From Sordaria brevicollis (Eukaryota; Ascomycota; Sordariomycetes; Sordariales; Sordariaceae), in assembly GCA_033439795.1 (NCBI GenBank), contig JAUTDP010000005.1, forward strand, positions 2,323,001 to 2,387,000: a stretch of 64,000 nucleotides of DNA. Direction: 5' to 3'. Under the pieces are notes generated by a model. The model was given only the letters and a program-made list of their open reading frames with translations. It was not told the DNA's origin and did no database searches. The translations under genes were made by a program, and so were the position numbers. Every line of letters begins with the position of its first letter. Position 1 is the first letter of the stretch. This document shows, in pieces, positions 33,003-44,577 of the stretch.

Positions 33003-34428
33003 AAAGGGTCGGCCGAGTCTGACGAGCAGGAGGAGAAGAAAAAGGAGAACATGCAGGCCAGACAAACGGGCTAGTAGGGGGGTGGAGGTCTGTTACATTG
33101 GCGAGAGATACTGAGGATACCTCGTGTTCTCGACAGCATCTCAACGGGATATGATAGGGTTCGGGAATTCTGGGAGGATTTCCAAATGAAGTTCTTCCAT
33201 CAGTACGCTAGGCGTACATGTACGTTGGCAGGCGTTTAGAGGAGTTATCTCTGTTATTTTTTTCTTGGCTCATTATCTTCTTGAGCCGAATCAAGGGTCT
33301 ACTATCACGATACTGTCCGTGAGCCCAGTGCCCATGAAGCGTCCTTGTTGTTCATACCGACAGACAACATCTTGATTCCCTGTGGGATCATGATCCTCAT
33401 CGTATACCTAATAGTGGTACGTAGACACCGCGTAACATGCTCATTATACAAACAGCCATAAACACAATAGCAAGAGCTTGGCCTGTCTGTCAACAACTGT
33501 TCATGGTCTGATAGATACAAGAGCGCAGTCGGCTGTTGCCGGTGAGAAAGCCATACATATATCCAATTTTCCTACATCATGATATGACGCTGCGACTTCA
33601 GAACTGGTGATACTTATCTGGCCTTAAAAAGACCTAGCGAATGTTGTGCCACCAAGGAGGCCACCAAGGAGAAGCGTCGTTTGAAGACGTGATGAGTATC
33701 TCCACGGATATAAACTTCCCAGTGGCATAAACATAGAAATGTTAAAACACAACTGCACCGTTTCGAAGTCTTCAAGCTACTTGGTGTCATCTCTACATCA
33801 GTGTCACACTCATAAATAAACGTCACACAGGGTACACCCGGTCCGACCTTGTATCACGGTTCCAAAAACATGGGGTGGAAAATATGGGTTTCAACTCTCG
33901 TGCATCGACACCACACTTTCTCTCATTCCAGATCCTAATTCGCCCTGTACCCGTCCTCTCTAAATGTTGCCATAAAAGCACCATAGTACTCCGAAAGTTT
34001 ACGTTTCCCAAAAAACAAGGATCGAGTTCCAGGATATTTCCCCCCAGCCGAACGAACACAGCTGAAAAAACCGACCGCCGCCGAGCCAGAACTTTGGTTG
34101 TGTCCGCTTCCTGGTTGCTCCTTCTTTGCCCTCCCCTCATCTGTCCGTAACTTGCTGATGATCCGGCTGAACTTCGTCCTCTGACAAAAACCCAAACTCC
34201 GTTGGCGGGAGGAGGAACGTCGGGGAGGATCTTCGTTATTGTCGGGTGGTTTGGTTTTCGTCAAAAAACAAAGGGCCGAGTCGTCGTGAGGTGAAACAAG
34301 AGAGGGCTGCCGTTCATGGGTCGCATTTATATCACCACGCTCCTAGTATTTCGAAGAGACGTGGCTCAGAGCAACCAGGAAAAGAAGACCATCGTTGGGG
34401 GTGGAATATGGAAAAGTCGAGAGAGCAT
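33003..34428. other. Convergent 3' region of skp1 and rpl39
   Basis: About 1.4 kb between two convergent stop codons. No gene, repeat or RNA was recognised. Confidence 0.5.
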
Positions 34429-35043
34429 TTAGAGGCCGAGACGGGTCTTGCGCCAGTGGCGGCGCTTGGCGTTGTAGCTGTTTGAGTCGCTTGTTAGCAT
34501 TCAGTGTTCGTGATGAAGCAGTCGTTGTTCGTCCTAGTGTCCGACGGATTTGGGAGATTCGTGGAGCTCAGGGAACGGAGAATGACCAAAACGGTCAAGG
34601 CAGTTGGTTTGTTTTCCAACACCTCTCGTCATCGTCCCTGGCGCAGTCCATTCCTCTCCCTTCTTCCTCTCTTCGGCTGAACGTGACTGCATCTGGGTGT
34701 TTTCATGGTGATATGTACCGGATGGTGTTGCCAGTGCGGAGGCGAATCCACTGGGGAATAGGCCTGTTCTGCTTCTGGGCCTTAGCAAGCTTCTGCTTGA
34801 CACGGAAGGTCTTGTGGCTCTGTTTTCGTGATGCACCGCGTCAGCAAACTTGTCTCGTCGTCGTTTTAGGCGGAGTGAAGTCATAGACCCCTCCCCCATG
34901 CCTTAATCGATCGCTCCGAATTTGTCATTTTGCAACTTCCGCATCGCTGCCATTTCTGGAACAGCGAGGCGGCCAAAAATTCGACAGTGGGCAATTCGGA
35001 GCGATCTCTACGCTCAATGTGACGGGACGTTACGTACCGGCAT
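34429..35043 (-). CDS. rpl39: Ribosomal protein eL39 (RPL39)
   Basis: Three exons: 35043-35038 (ATG CCG), 34819-34719 and 34477-34429, 51 aa. None is long enough to appear as an obvious frame. The translation [20 protein letters not shown], then [20 protein letters not shown] and [11 protein letters not shown], is the complete eL39 protein, a basic peptide lining the ribosome exit tunnel; 51 aa is its normal length. Junctions are GTACGT to CAG (intron 1, 218 nt) and GTACAT to CAG (intron 2, 241 nt). Introns are therefore three times longer than the coding part, typical of fungal ribosomal-protein genes. Intron 1 carries a 14-bp perfect inverted repeat. I looked for C/D-box snoRNA signals in the introns and saw none. 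Confidence 0.96.
34909..35006 (-). repeat. 14-bp inverted repeat inside rpl39 intron 1
   Basis: Perfect complementary arms at 34909-34922 (GATCGCTCCGAATT) and 34993-35006, 70 bases apart. Both are inside the 218-nt first intron; one arm is 31 bases from the donor. Confidence 0.8.
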
Positions 35044-35799
35044 TTTGACGGTGTTGTCGAGTTACCGGTCGATTTGGCTGGTGTCGATGAGGTGGGTTAG
35101 AATATTTGGTGTGGGCTTTCAAAAACCAAGCAGAACACTAGGGCCCGAAAGTGCGCATGTGGCTGAGTCACGTGTGGTGTTGTGGCTCAAACCTGTGGCT
35201 CATGCTCTTTCACTTTGCAGGTTCCGCTCTTTCACTTTGGCAGACAGGAAGGGTCCATTCGGGCCCAGAAGTAAGCGCACGGGCCAGCACAGGCGGCTAT
35301 CGGAGGCTTCCACGGCGCCGTTCTCTGCCAATCGATTGCCGGGATGTTTGCAGTTGGGCTGGGCACTGGGGGCGGCCTTGCCTCCCGGGACCCCTGAGAG
35401 AGTGCCGGCAAGATCAAGGAGCTCTTTGGCGGCATTGGAGCGGCGGCCTCTCCATGGGTTTGAACAACGAAGAACAAAGCAATCTAGAAGCAACCTATAC
35501 CAAAACACTTTTGTCGCAATATCACGTCGCAACAAACTCCTGCTTATCTCTCTTCAACCGTGCACGCGGGACAATTCGAAATCCGCCAGCTGGGCTGACC
35601 ACGCTTCTCTGTCATACTCGATAATACGCTACTCGCCGTCATCATTCCCATCGACTAGTACGGCCCGATCCGCATCAAGGAGTCGCCCTGCCCGGTCACA
35701 TCTCCTCCTTGGTCGCCGCGCTATAATCTTCTTCGATCAACCAATTTCTACGAACTCGACGCGCATAGAGCCTTCCGCGGCACCAGCCAAATCGCAAAG
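35044..35799. other. Divergent promoter region of rpl39 and arl1
   Basis: 756 bp between two divergent start codons. No gene seen. It contains one Cbf1-type E-box near rpl39. Confidence 0.55.
35167..35174. promoter_or_regulatory. Cbf1-type E-box (GTCACGTG) near rpl39
   Basis: GTCACGTG matches the preferred Cbf1 site RTCACRTG. It lies 124 bp upstream of the rpl39 ATG and about 625 bp from arl1. Cbf1 controls ribosomal-protein genes in some fungi; the link here is inference. Confidence 0.4.
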
Positions 35800-36506
35800 A
35801 TGGGTCAGAGCATGTCATGGCTCAGTAGCCTGTCCAACTTGTTCTGGACAAAGAAGGAGATCCGTATCTTGATCTTGGGTCTCGATAACGCCGGAAAGAC
35901 GACACTACTATACCGACTCAAGGTAGGACTTGCTTTTGGGGCAGGACTGCAAGGACAGCGCAGCATTGTTCAGAGAGCTGACACGACGCGCAGATTGGCG
36001 AAGTAGTAACTACGATACCAACAATCGGTTTCAACGTCGAATCAGTCACATATAAGAACCTGAACTTCAACGTGTGGGATCTGGGTGGTCAAACCAGCAT
36101 CCGCCCCTACTGGAGGTGCTACTATGCGAACACGGCGGCAGTAATATTCGTCGTCGACTCGACCGATATGGATCGATTGCAGACAGCGGCGGATGAGTTG
36201 GCAGCCATGCTGAACGAGGAAGAGTTGAAGGACGCTGCGCTTTTGGTGTTTGCCAACAAGCAAGATCAACCAGGTGCGAAGGGGGCGGCAGACATCTCTC
36301 AGGCTCTGCGCCTGGGCGAGCTAAGGGACAGGAACTGGAGCATTATGGCTTGCAGTGCAGTAGACGGGACAGGCATCAACGAGGGCATGGATTGGTTGGT
36401 GGTAAGTCTTACATTTCCTTGGCGAATTTATCGGGAGTCAACTGTCTTGTCCCGTTATTGTGCCCATGAGCTAACAAGCGACTAGCAAACCGTAAAAGAG
36501 GAGTAA
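35800..36506 (+). CDS. arl1: ARF-like small GTPase ARL1
   Basis: Three exons, 35800-35922, 35994-36401 and 36486-36506 (last seven codons, ending VKEE), 183 aa, the usual ARL1 length. Gly2 (MGQSMSW) fits N-myristoylation. The P-loop GLDNAGKTT lies at 27-35, the switch region [11 protein letters not shown] and [17 protein letters not shown] follow, and NKQD and ACSAVDGTG complete the nucleotide pocket. The sequence [20 protein letters not shown] is closer to ARL1 than to ARF1 or ARL3. ARL1 recruits GRIP golgins to the trans-Golgi. Introns are 71 and 84 nt. Confidence 0.95.
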
Positions 36507-38712
36507 GGGCAGAGGACGACATGGAGGAACGACGAAGAAAATCTGTACAACAACAAATGACAACAACATCAACATGCGGGAATAGGTCGTACCGACGGAA
36601 TTACATACACCAGCACATGACTTTGGTATATCGGATACGTATGGCAGCGACGGCGGGCCGGGTTTCTCGGCGTTCTAAAGGGGATATGTCCCGTGGTGGT
36701 TGGTACCAGCGGATGCCTTGATGACAAAAACAAACGACATAATGGTTCAGACATTTCTGCCTACATACCACAGCTTACCAGCTTTCTATAGCCTTCTTTT
36801 AATTAATGGGACCGGCTCTGGCGACTCTCCGACGTCGGAGTCGTCGGAGATTAAGTTTTCAACCACGACGGAAGATGGATTTCAATCATGCAGAAGTGCC
36901 GTCAACTTTACAGTCCGCGATATCTTGCCGAGGCCAACACCGTTGCGTTGACCCGATTTTCTTACTCTTGATTTCACTAGGTGCTTGTGACGAGAGATCG
37001 ACTCTCGAGTGAGCACACCTGAGTCGACAGCACGCAATCAGTAGGGGAGTACTTAACCCATCACACCTACAGCCTGAGGTTTCCAGATTGCGGTTGCTAA
37101 GCTATAACGCGACAGTGCACTCATTCAACATTTGTGTCAAGCAAAGCTTGAACACAGGAGAACCAAGGTAACACTTTAACCACTGAGGGAGTGTTGAATT
37201 ATTTCTCCTCGCATTTCCTCCCAGCCTTCACCAGAACTGAGCTCTAGGAATCTCTACTCAGGACGACATCAGAAAGATGTTGACGGAACACGGCTTTTCA
37301 AGACACTCATCGATTATCGCATGTACAAATACTCACGTACATTCATCAGCTCACATCAAAGACAATGGATAGGGTCTGAAGCATTTTACAGGTTCATAAT
37401 GGTATGGATTCTTCTCTCCTGTACGGAAACCTGCATCGACCAAGGCAAGAAAGGGAGATTGGCATGCACTTGAGCACTCGGCCAAGTCGATTGAAGCCTG
37501 TTTTGCCAACTTAATGTTTTGGTTGATCTCGTCTTTCTCTTCCCCCTTTGATAAGTATACACACGTAGGAAGACTTCGCACGGGTAGCCATTCGCCTCTT
37601 TTAGGGTACTGTTACCGTTGCGAAGTCGTGGTCCACCCGATTGCCACGTAAGTTTTCTAGTGGAGTGCCTTTCATAGCATAGCCCACCATGCCTTTTCCC
37701 CTTTCGATCACACAAATACTCCATCTCACTCCATTTTCTCATTGAGTCCTCTGTTTCCCGTATAACTTCAGAAAAAACAAACACTGCACTCGCGGCATCT
37801 TTGTGCATTTTTGGAATTCTCGCCCCGGAGCAAAGATACTGAACGTCGTAAGTAGAAAAACTTGGGTGCAGGAACTGATACACGAGGACATACTCTCTCC
37901 CGCAAAAATAAGCTCATCACCTACATTTCGGGGCCTGCCAAAGTCCGGCAAACCAGCCGTGTCCTCCGGGCCGGAAGGGTAGCCAATCCGGATTAACCAA
38001 GCCAGCGAACCAGCCTGGATGTGGAATGTCTTCCGCAAACTGCCCTTCTGTCGGACCCCTCAAGTTGCAACCCCTGACCATCGGCATTACCAAAAGGCAA
38101 CATATGCCGTCAAAAACACCAACAACATTTCTAATCACATGTGTTACAGTCAAAGAAGAGGGCGTTGTTCCAGCACATGGACGTGGTCACACTCTCAAGT
38201 GGCCATTCATACAAAGTTTCTTGACATCCGCGGGGTAGTTCATCAAAGAGGGATTCCGACTTCAAGGTGGCATTTAACATCCGCTGGCTTTCCACGACCT
38301 CGTGGTGAGAAGATGTGGACTGCACCGTGATGTGGAACAGGTAGTTAGGCTGGTTAGACGGACTGGCGGAACTCCGGCGGCACAGCTCATTGGGTTCTAT
38401 GTCCATTTTAGCAACAATCCAGGCGGTTCGGGACTGCTATCTATCTTCAATAGTACCGTACAATTTAGCAAAATGTGACAGAGTCCAGAGCTGTTGGAAG
38501 CTTGGGGTAGCATGAGGTTGTATCGGCTTCCCGCCTAGGCTTAGGCCTTTGGAATCCCCTGTCATCGTGTCGAGTTCATAAACACAGCTATCCCCGCTGG
38601 ATGAACGCAGATTCTCGCGTACTTTTTCATTCGTTGTTCGTATCAGGAACTTTGCCTCATTTAACTTATCTTTTCTTCACATATACGCACCTTAGCGGAC
38701 AATCTTTCAGCC
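36507..38712. other. Intergenic between arl1 and methyltransferase
   Basis: About 2.2 kb without a supported gene. A perfect 14-bp palindrome CTCCGACGTCGGAG sits at 36827-36840 in the likely 3' region of arl1. Otherwise nothing is recognised. Confidence 0.5.
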
Positions 38713-39935
38713 ATGAGTACTCCCGTAAAACGCGAGGCCGGGACGCCATTGTCCGATGCTGCCACTTCGCCTAAGCACACAGCCCCTGGCCCCTCCTCTC
38801 CTGGCCCGGCCTCTCCTAAATCCAAGTCGCCGACCCCCGCTCCTGGATCTCCAGCTCCCGAAGTGTCTGGCGTTCTGTCCGGTGCCCACTGGCTTCAGCA
38901 GGGCCTTCCCGAGGTTGATGAAGACGAGTTGGATTCGACTCTGGGAAGTGATGTGGAGAGTTCGACTGCGTCGATTTCTTCGAGCATCCTCAACTACCGT
39001 ACTTTGAACGGCCGTACCTACCACAGCGATTCGGTCACTGATGGTGAATATTGGGGTCCTAACGACCAAAAGCACTTGAACGCGCTTGAGATCTACGCCC
39101 ACGGCCTCTTCCTTATGCTGGGCGAGAAGCTCCATCAGGCCCCTCTTAAGGACGATATTAAGCAAGCTATTGATATCGGTACTGGCCCTGGTTACTGGGC
39201 TATCGATTTCGCCGACAAATATACCAATTGCGAGGTTATCGGTACCGACATTTCTCCTGTCCAGCCCACCTGGTGCCCTGCGAATTTGAGCTTCCAAATC
39301 GACGATGCGACGAAGGAATGGACTTTCCCGGACAACCGCTTCGATTACATCCACATTCAGTTCATGAACGGGGCTGTCGAGGACTGGACCGAGCTTTATA
39401 AGCAGGCCTATCGCTGCTGCAAGCCTGGTGGCTGGATCGAGCATATCGATGTGTCTCCCAACATCTTGTCCGACGACGGCACTGTTACCGTCGGATCTGC
39501 GATGGATCAGTACGGAAAAGTCCTTTCCGAGGCCGGTATCAAGATCAACAGGAGGACAACGACCTCTCAGGATGGAGTCCAGGAGTCGGGCATTAAGGAG
39601 GCCGGTTTCATTAACATGACGGTCAAGGACTACAAGGTAGGTATCCCGTATTATCCTCATATATCGAGTATCACATGCTAACCAAAAAAAACTAGATGCC
39701 TGTGTCCGGTTGGCCCGAGGACCCGAAGCTGAGGCAAGTTGGCCATTGCGCTTTTGCTGCCATCTCTGAGGACCTTGAAGGCGTCATCCAGTTCCATTTC
39801 GGTCATGTCATGGGCTGGTCGCAGGAAGAGATCACAACTTTTGCGGCCCACTTGCGCCAGGAAATGAAGGGAATGAAGATGCATGGATACTGGCCTTGGA
39901 AGTGCGTCTACGCGCAAAAACCGTTGGATGCGTAG
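38713..39935 (+). CDS. LaeA-like SAM-dependent methyltransferase
   Basis: Two exons, 38713-39636 and 39696-39935, 387 aa. The first 55 residues are Pro/Ser-rich and probably disordered. The Rossmann SAM fold has motif I AIDIGTGPGYWAIDF (152-166), an acidic strand end EVIGTDISPVQP, and CKPGGWIEHIDVSPN further on. The blocks LNGRTYHSDSVTDGEYWGPN and LHQAPLKDDIKQAIDIGTG place it in the large LaeA/TAM methyltransferase family of filamentous fungi. Many members have no known substrate. It is probably not LaeA itself. The 59-nt intron has GTAGGT and CTAG ends. Confidence 0.9.
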
Positions 39936-42900
39936 AGAAACCGGGCAATTGTAAAGGGGGATGAAGCCCGATCCACGGTGTTGGCAGCTATAGGTTCCGC
40001 GCCATGATCCGCGTCATCAAGGGCTACGTGGAGGTAAAAACTTTTGAATGCCGTTCAATAAGTAATTCAAGTCCAACTTTGACTGCGTTTAGAAAAGTGC
40101 ACGTCTTCTTGAATCCCAACGTCAGCTTATTATCCTTCCATCGTCGTTCTCGAAAAGCCAAGAGCTGGATGGAACAGAATGACGCAGGAACGCTTACCAC
40201 CCAAAAAGGCACATTGAGGCAGTGCAAAAGTGTGTGCCGAATCGGACTTGTGTAGATCCTGCCGTGTGTGTAAGCACCCAGGAACACCTCGATCTCGACA
40301 AAGGTGAAAATGTGTGGAGGAACAGAATCTGGGGAAACCTCCCGACGGAGTCTTGATGAAGGACTCCCGACACTCTGGTTCAACGGCGCGAAGGGCGCTT
40401 CATTTGAGAGACTGTGTCTATATGGCATTCCTGAAGATGTGGCACCACGTCATGAAGCATGGTTTGATAGCTTTTATCATGTCGCAACACCTGTATTGGT
40501 ATGGATAAATACCACCACTCGTTAGCAAAAAAAGAGAAAAATAATAATAATAATAGAAATAACGTTCCCGATGAACCTAAAGTACCGGGAAGCATAACAG
40601 TTACCTTGCTGGCTCATTGTCCCATTATCATTTCCTCCACTGTCACTGACATATACTGTTTCCGAAGCATATCCCTCGCCGCTGTAAGACATATGCCTCA
40701 GTAGGATTCGGAAGCTGGTATCCCACGATCCCGCAATCTCCCGCAGAGTCAAGTACGAGGCTTTGTTTTTGAATGCCACCCAACCGACAGTGTGTCCTCA
40801 TGACGAGCAAGAAACATGTTTGAGGCAACCAAAGAATATGCGATGGAACAATGATTCAAAGAGCCGCCCGAAGCCTCCCATCATTGCAACCCTCAAACAT
40901 GAGACAGGTGTTCATTGCATAATGGGTGAGTTGTATGAGGCTCTGCTGAGGTTGGACTTGCTTTCCAGCAACCTCTTTGCCATGCAGTAGCGCAAGGCAT
41001 CCTTTAACACCGGTTGACAACACCAAAGCGAAGGCAAAACAAGGCCTTTCCCGTTTGATGGCCGATTTTCCATTTTGAGAAAGGCCGACGGACGACTGAA
41101 GCCTAACGGAATCATGCATGAATGCCTTTGGAGCGGGTGGGAAAAGATGAGGTGGCCCGCTACAAGCCGTTCCGCGTCACGTCTTACGACAGCAACGACG
41201 GACGACGACGGGACCGCGTAACCACAAAAAAAAAAACCAAGAAAAGAAACACACATCGTGATGCCGTCCGATGCGGTGTTCCTACATCGTTGGTGCAATG
41301 ATTCGTATCTCATTTTTTTTTTTCCCTAGGCGGCGACATATTCTGCAACCGAGCGGGACACACGCACCGGGCCTGGAAAGGGAAAAAAAAAAAGACTTTA
41401 AAAACAGGCTCTTTGAGTTATGCATGGGGGTAACATGACCTCGTAAGACGGGAAGAAACGTTAACCAGCGCCTGGGTTCTTGACTGGTTTCTTCAGGTCA
41501 CCGACGCAGTCATCTCGATAGAGAAAAGAAACCGGAAGTGAAGCCTTGAAAATAGGTTAATGCTCATTTTCTGGGAGAAAACGAGTGATTTTTGTTTCCT
41601 TCGATGAAAGGGATATATCGTATCGCCGGCCGATGCAGTGTGGTTGACCGTTGCGGCGTGGGTTGGGCTGGGACGGACGAAGACGGGATGGATGGAGATC
41701 GAGTTTCATCCGGCGAGGAACGGGAATTGTGGAGAAAGTCTTTTGGAATGTGGACGGGAATTGTGGGGAGAGCTGGACCCCTGCCTCCACTCCCGCAACG
41801 TCTCTTGCCAAGCCCCGGGGCCTGCTGAAGCTCGCTTCCCGTGTCTGTGTGCAACCACCACTTCGACAACCTCCTAATCACCCCGCCAGTCTGTTTCTCG
41901 ACACCGACGGCTATCTGCTTGACCCATCGCATCCAGCCAACTACCTTCGTCGTTGTGGTCGAACAGCCCTCTATTCCTGGCGGTCAACACTGGAATGCTG
42001 CCAGAGGGGTAGTGAAACCTATCGGGCAGAGCAAACACGCAAGTGGAATGTATGCCCGAGGGGACCGAGCAACGTCCACCAACCTCGATCTTCCAGGTGT
42101 TGATGTCTCCAGGACATTCGCTTAAGTCCTACCTAGTGTCGAACTGAATGGCTTATCACGACAGGACAAAGGACTTACGACGCCGTACACACACAACACA
42201 CGGAAATCGTGAATGCGGGATGGAGCAACCGTCAATCATTCGGGCAGGCCGACTTGGCAATGCCCACGTCTGTTGTTGATCTTTTGCCGATATCCTGCCC
42301 TCTCCAACGGCCTATCTCCGGGGGCCCAGGGCCCAACTTGACTCATCAAGTCACGACTGCATCAAGACGGCCATGGTCCACCTGTCCCGTTGCTGGTCGG
42401 TGTCCCTGTGAGCAAAGACCTGCATGAGAGAAGGATCGCAATGGATGCCTGAAAAGGTGGGACACTCTTCTTAAGGCGACCAATCAGATCTGCGAATGGC
42501 GTCCCTTTTGGTGCTTGCAACGACATGCCATTGGCCGTTAACATTTAACAGGGGGCTGGTTTATGGACGTCCTCACTCTTCAGGCTCTGACTGGAAGTTT
42601 TGCGAGAATGAGCGTTGCAACACTGGAGAATACCCACTGCAAGGTACTCTCGGCGAGGACCTTGGTGCCGTCCTATGCTCGGCCGAGGGTCCGACTTACA
42701 CGCAAATGCGCTCCCCGGACGAGGGCCGTCAAACAGCCCCGGTGGAAACAAACGTACGCCAAGGGTTCTTGGCTTGTTTGTCCTGTCAGAACACTGCATG
42801 AATCCCGGTACCGTGAAGGGAAAGGTTGGGATGGTTTACAAGGTAGGACCGAGTTCGAAAGTTCGAACCAAAGAATATGATCGGCCCCCACGGTATCTCA

Positions 42901-43125
42901 AAAAGATATAAGTCGGCCGGCCCCAGCTCCGGACTGACGAAAAGACCTCTTCTTGTCTACTTACTCATCCATCATCAAGCTTGGAGCAAAGTGAACTGTC
43001 ATTCCTTTGCCTTATCAGCCACATCATATAAGCACCAGGCGTGCCACAATAGTTCACCCCGGAGGGCACTCTCTAAAATAACGACTCCTCTCAACATCAC
43101 CACCAAGTTTCAACAACACCCGGTC
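39936..43125. other. Long intergenic region, no gene recognised
   Basis: About 3.2 kb. The frames are short, disagree in phase and show no splice pattern that would join them. There are AAT repeats at about 40538-40560 and homopolymer A or T runs at 41225-41240, 41310-41325 and 41380-41395. TATAAG motifs at 42907-42912 and 43027-43032 lie before the next gene. Confidence 0.5.
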
Positions 43126-43548
43126 ATGAAGCGTTCTTCTTCTCGCGCCTCTGCCCCATCGGCCATCAACATCACCACCACCGGACCCATTTCCAGCCCC
43201 CTCAACTCACCCAAGTCTCCCGATAGCGTAAGCCATATTCCAAGCCAACCATCTCACCATCTCATCACTAACAAAACCCAACAGTACAATGAGCTGAGAT
43301 TCTCTTACGACTCCGAGACCACGGTGGCTCCCCGTAACAGCCGACAGGATTCGGGGAACACCACCAACTCGGCGGGCTTGTCACCCTCATCATCAAAGCC
43401 CTTGGGAAGAAAGAGGTCACACAACACCAAGAACCGCAACGCCCACAGCTACTGCGGTCGACACTCGACCGAGTACCTGTTTGGCGGCCGCTCCATCAGG
43501 GACTTCTTGAGCAACCTTAAGCACCGCAAGGACTCTCGGGAGCAATAG
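43126..43548 (+). CDS. Small Ser/Asn-rich protein of unknown function
   Basis: Two exons, 43126-43227 and 43285-43548, 121 aa. I do not recognise a family. The protein starts MKRSSSRASAPSAINITTTG, is Ser/Thr/Asn-rich, and ends with a basic block RNAHSYCGRHSTEYLFGGRS followed by IRDFLSNLKHRKDSREQ. The C-terminal 35 residues look ordered and could be the conserved part. The 57-nt intron has clean GTAAGC and CAACAG ends and no in-frame stop, so retention would give 140 aa. A TATAAG lies 94 bp before the ATG. No signal peptide or membrane span. Confidence 0.65.
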   Translation: MKRSSSRASAPSAINITTTGPISSPLNSPKSPDSVSHIPSQPSHHLITNKTQQYNELRFSYDSETTVAPRNSRQDSGNTTNSAGLSPSSSKPLGRKRSHNTKNRNAHSYCGRHSTEYLFGGRSIRDFLSNLKHRKDSREQ

Positions 43549-44577
43549 GACCACATCACTCATGAATGATTCTGGAAATGGATCATGCATGAGAAGCCCG
43601 CTGTGGGCTACGGTTCTCACTTCGTCCGTCTGCACTGGCTGGAACAGTTTGCACTGGGAGGATCTTAATGACCAGCTCATCTCGAAGAAAGGGAAATTGG
43701 AAGCTATCGGAGGAATGAAGAACGAACAGGAACGACAGGAGATACCCCATCTACGCTCAACGACACGTCATGCCTCAACGAGTTTGGTTGCATGTAACAA
43801 CACCACTGTATTTTCTGTTTGTTATGGGATATGATACCAAGGAGTTATTTGGCTTGAAGTGAAGGATCCTGGGTTTGTTGGAGACTTTGGATATCGAATA
43901 CCGTCAGCTTTGCTTGGAAAGGGAAGATATCAAGCATCCAGGTTGTTGGACTTGTGTGTAGGAGAATAGCTAGGAAACTGAATCAAAGAACAAATACCAA
44001 ACACGATCTTCGTGGTGTCGGTTAACACGGCAAAGGTGGTTGCAACGCCCAGTCCTCGGCGGCGATAATCGACGTCCGTTCTCTGGTGCCAATGATGGAT
44101 GCCGAGACATGAGCGGCGACTTTGTGTTCTTCGAAAAGTTCCACTACGCCAGAATGTCTTCATGATTGCGCGTCCCTTTCTTCAATGATCTTGGCTTCAA
44201 ATTCAAAGAAAGTGGTGAATTGCATTTCTATTTCACATGTAGGTGTTTGAATCACCGGTGATATCGGCGTTCCAGACACCGGGCCGCCGAATAATAGTGG
44301 GTTCTTGGCCCCACAAGGAAAGAGCCAACCCCTGTCCCGGCATTCTTCTCCACACCTGCCGCGGCCGCGGCCTCGTCGGGTCGAAAATTGTTGTCCCCGC
44401 CCGCCGTCCTGTCGGTAGCTCTTCCGAACTTGTTGGGGAACTGTGACTTTCATCCACTTTCACGTTCATTACATCGGATCATATCAATCTTGACATTCCC
44501 GACTTCTCGTTTTCTCTTCCACTTTAGCCAGTCGAATCGTCAACCATCAACACGAAGCCGACAACAACCACATCAAA
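43549..44577. other. Intergenic before phs1
   Basis: About 1 kb holding the 3' region of the small unknown gene and the phs1 promoter; nothing else recognised. Confidence 0.55.

Noticed and set aside
34395..34886. 163-codon + strand frame over the rpl39 locus
   Set aside because: Starts without ATG and overlaps the rpl39 exons on the opposite strand, which encode a clear ribosomal protein.
34478..35037. snoRNA in the rpl39 introns
   Set aside because: No paired C and D boxes or H/ACA motifs were found.
38707..39660. 317-codon open frame on the - strand
   Set aside because: Antisense shadow of the LaeA-like methyltransferase.
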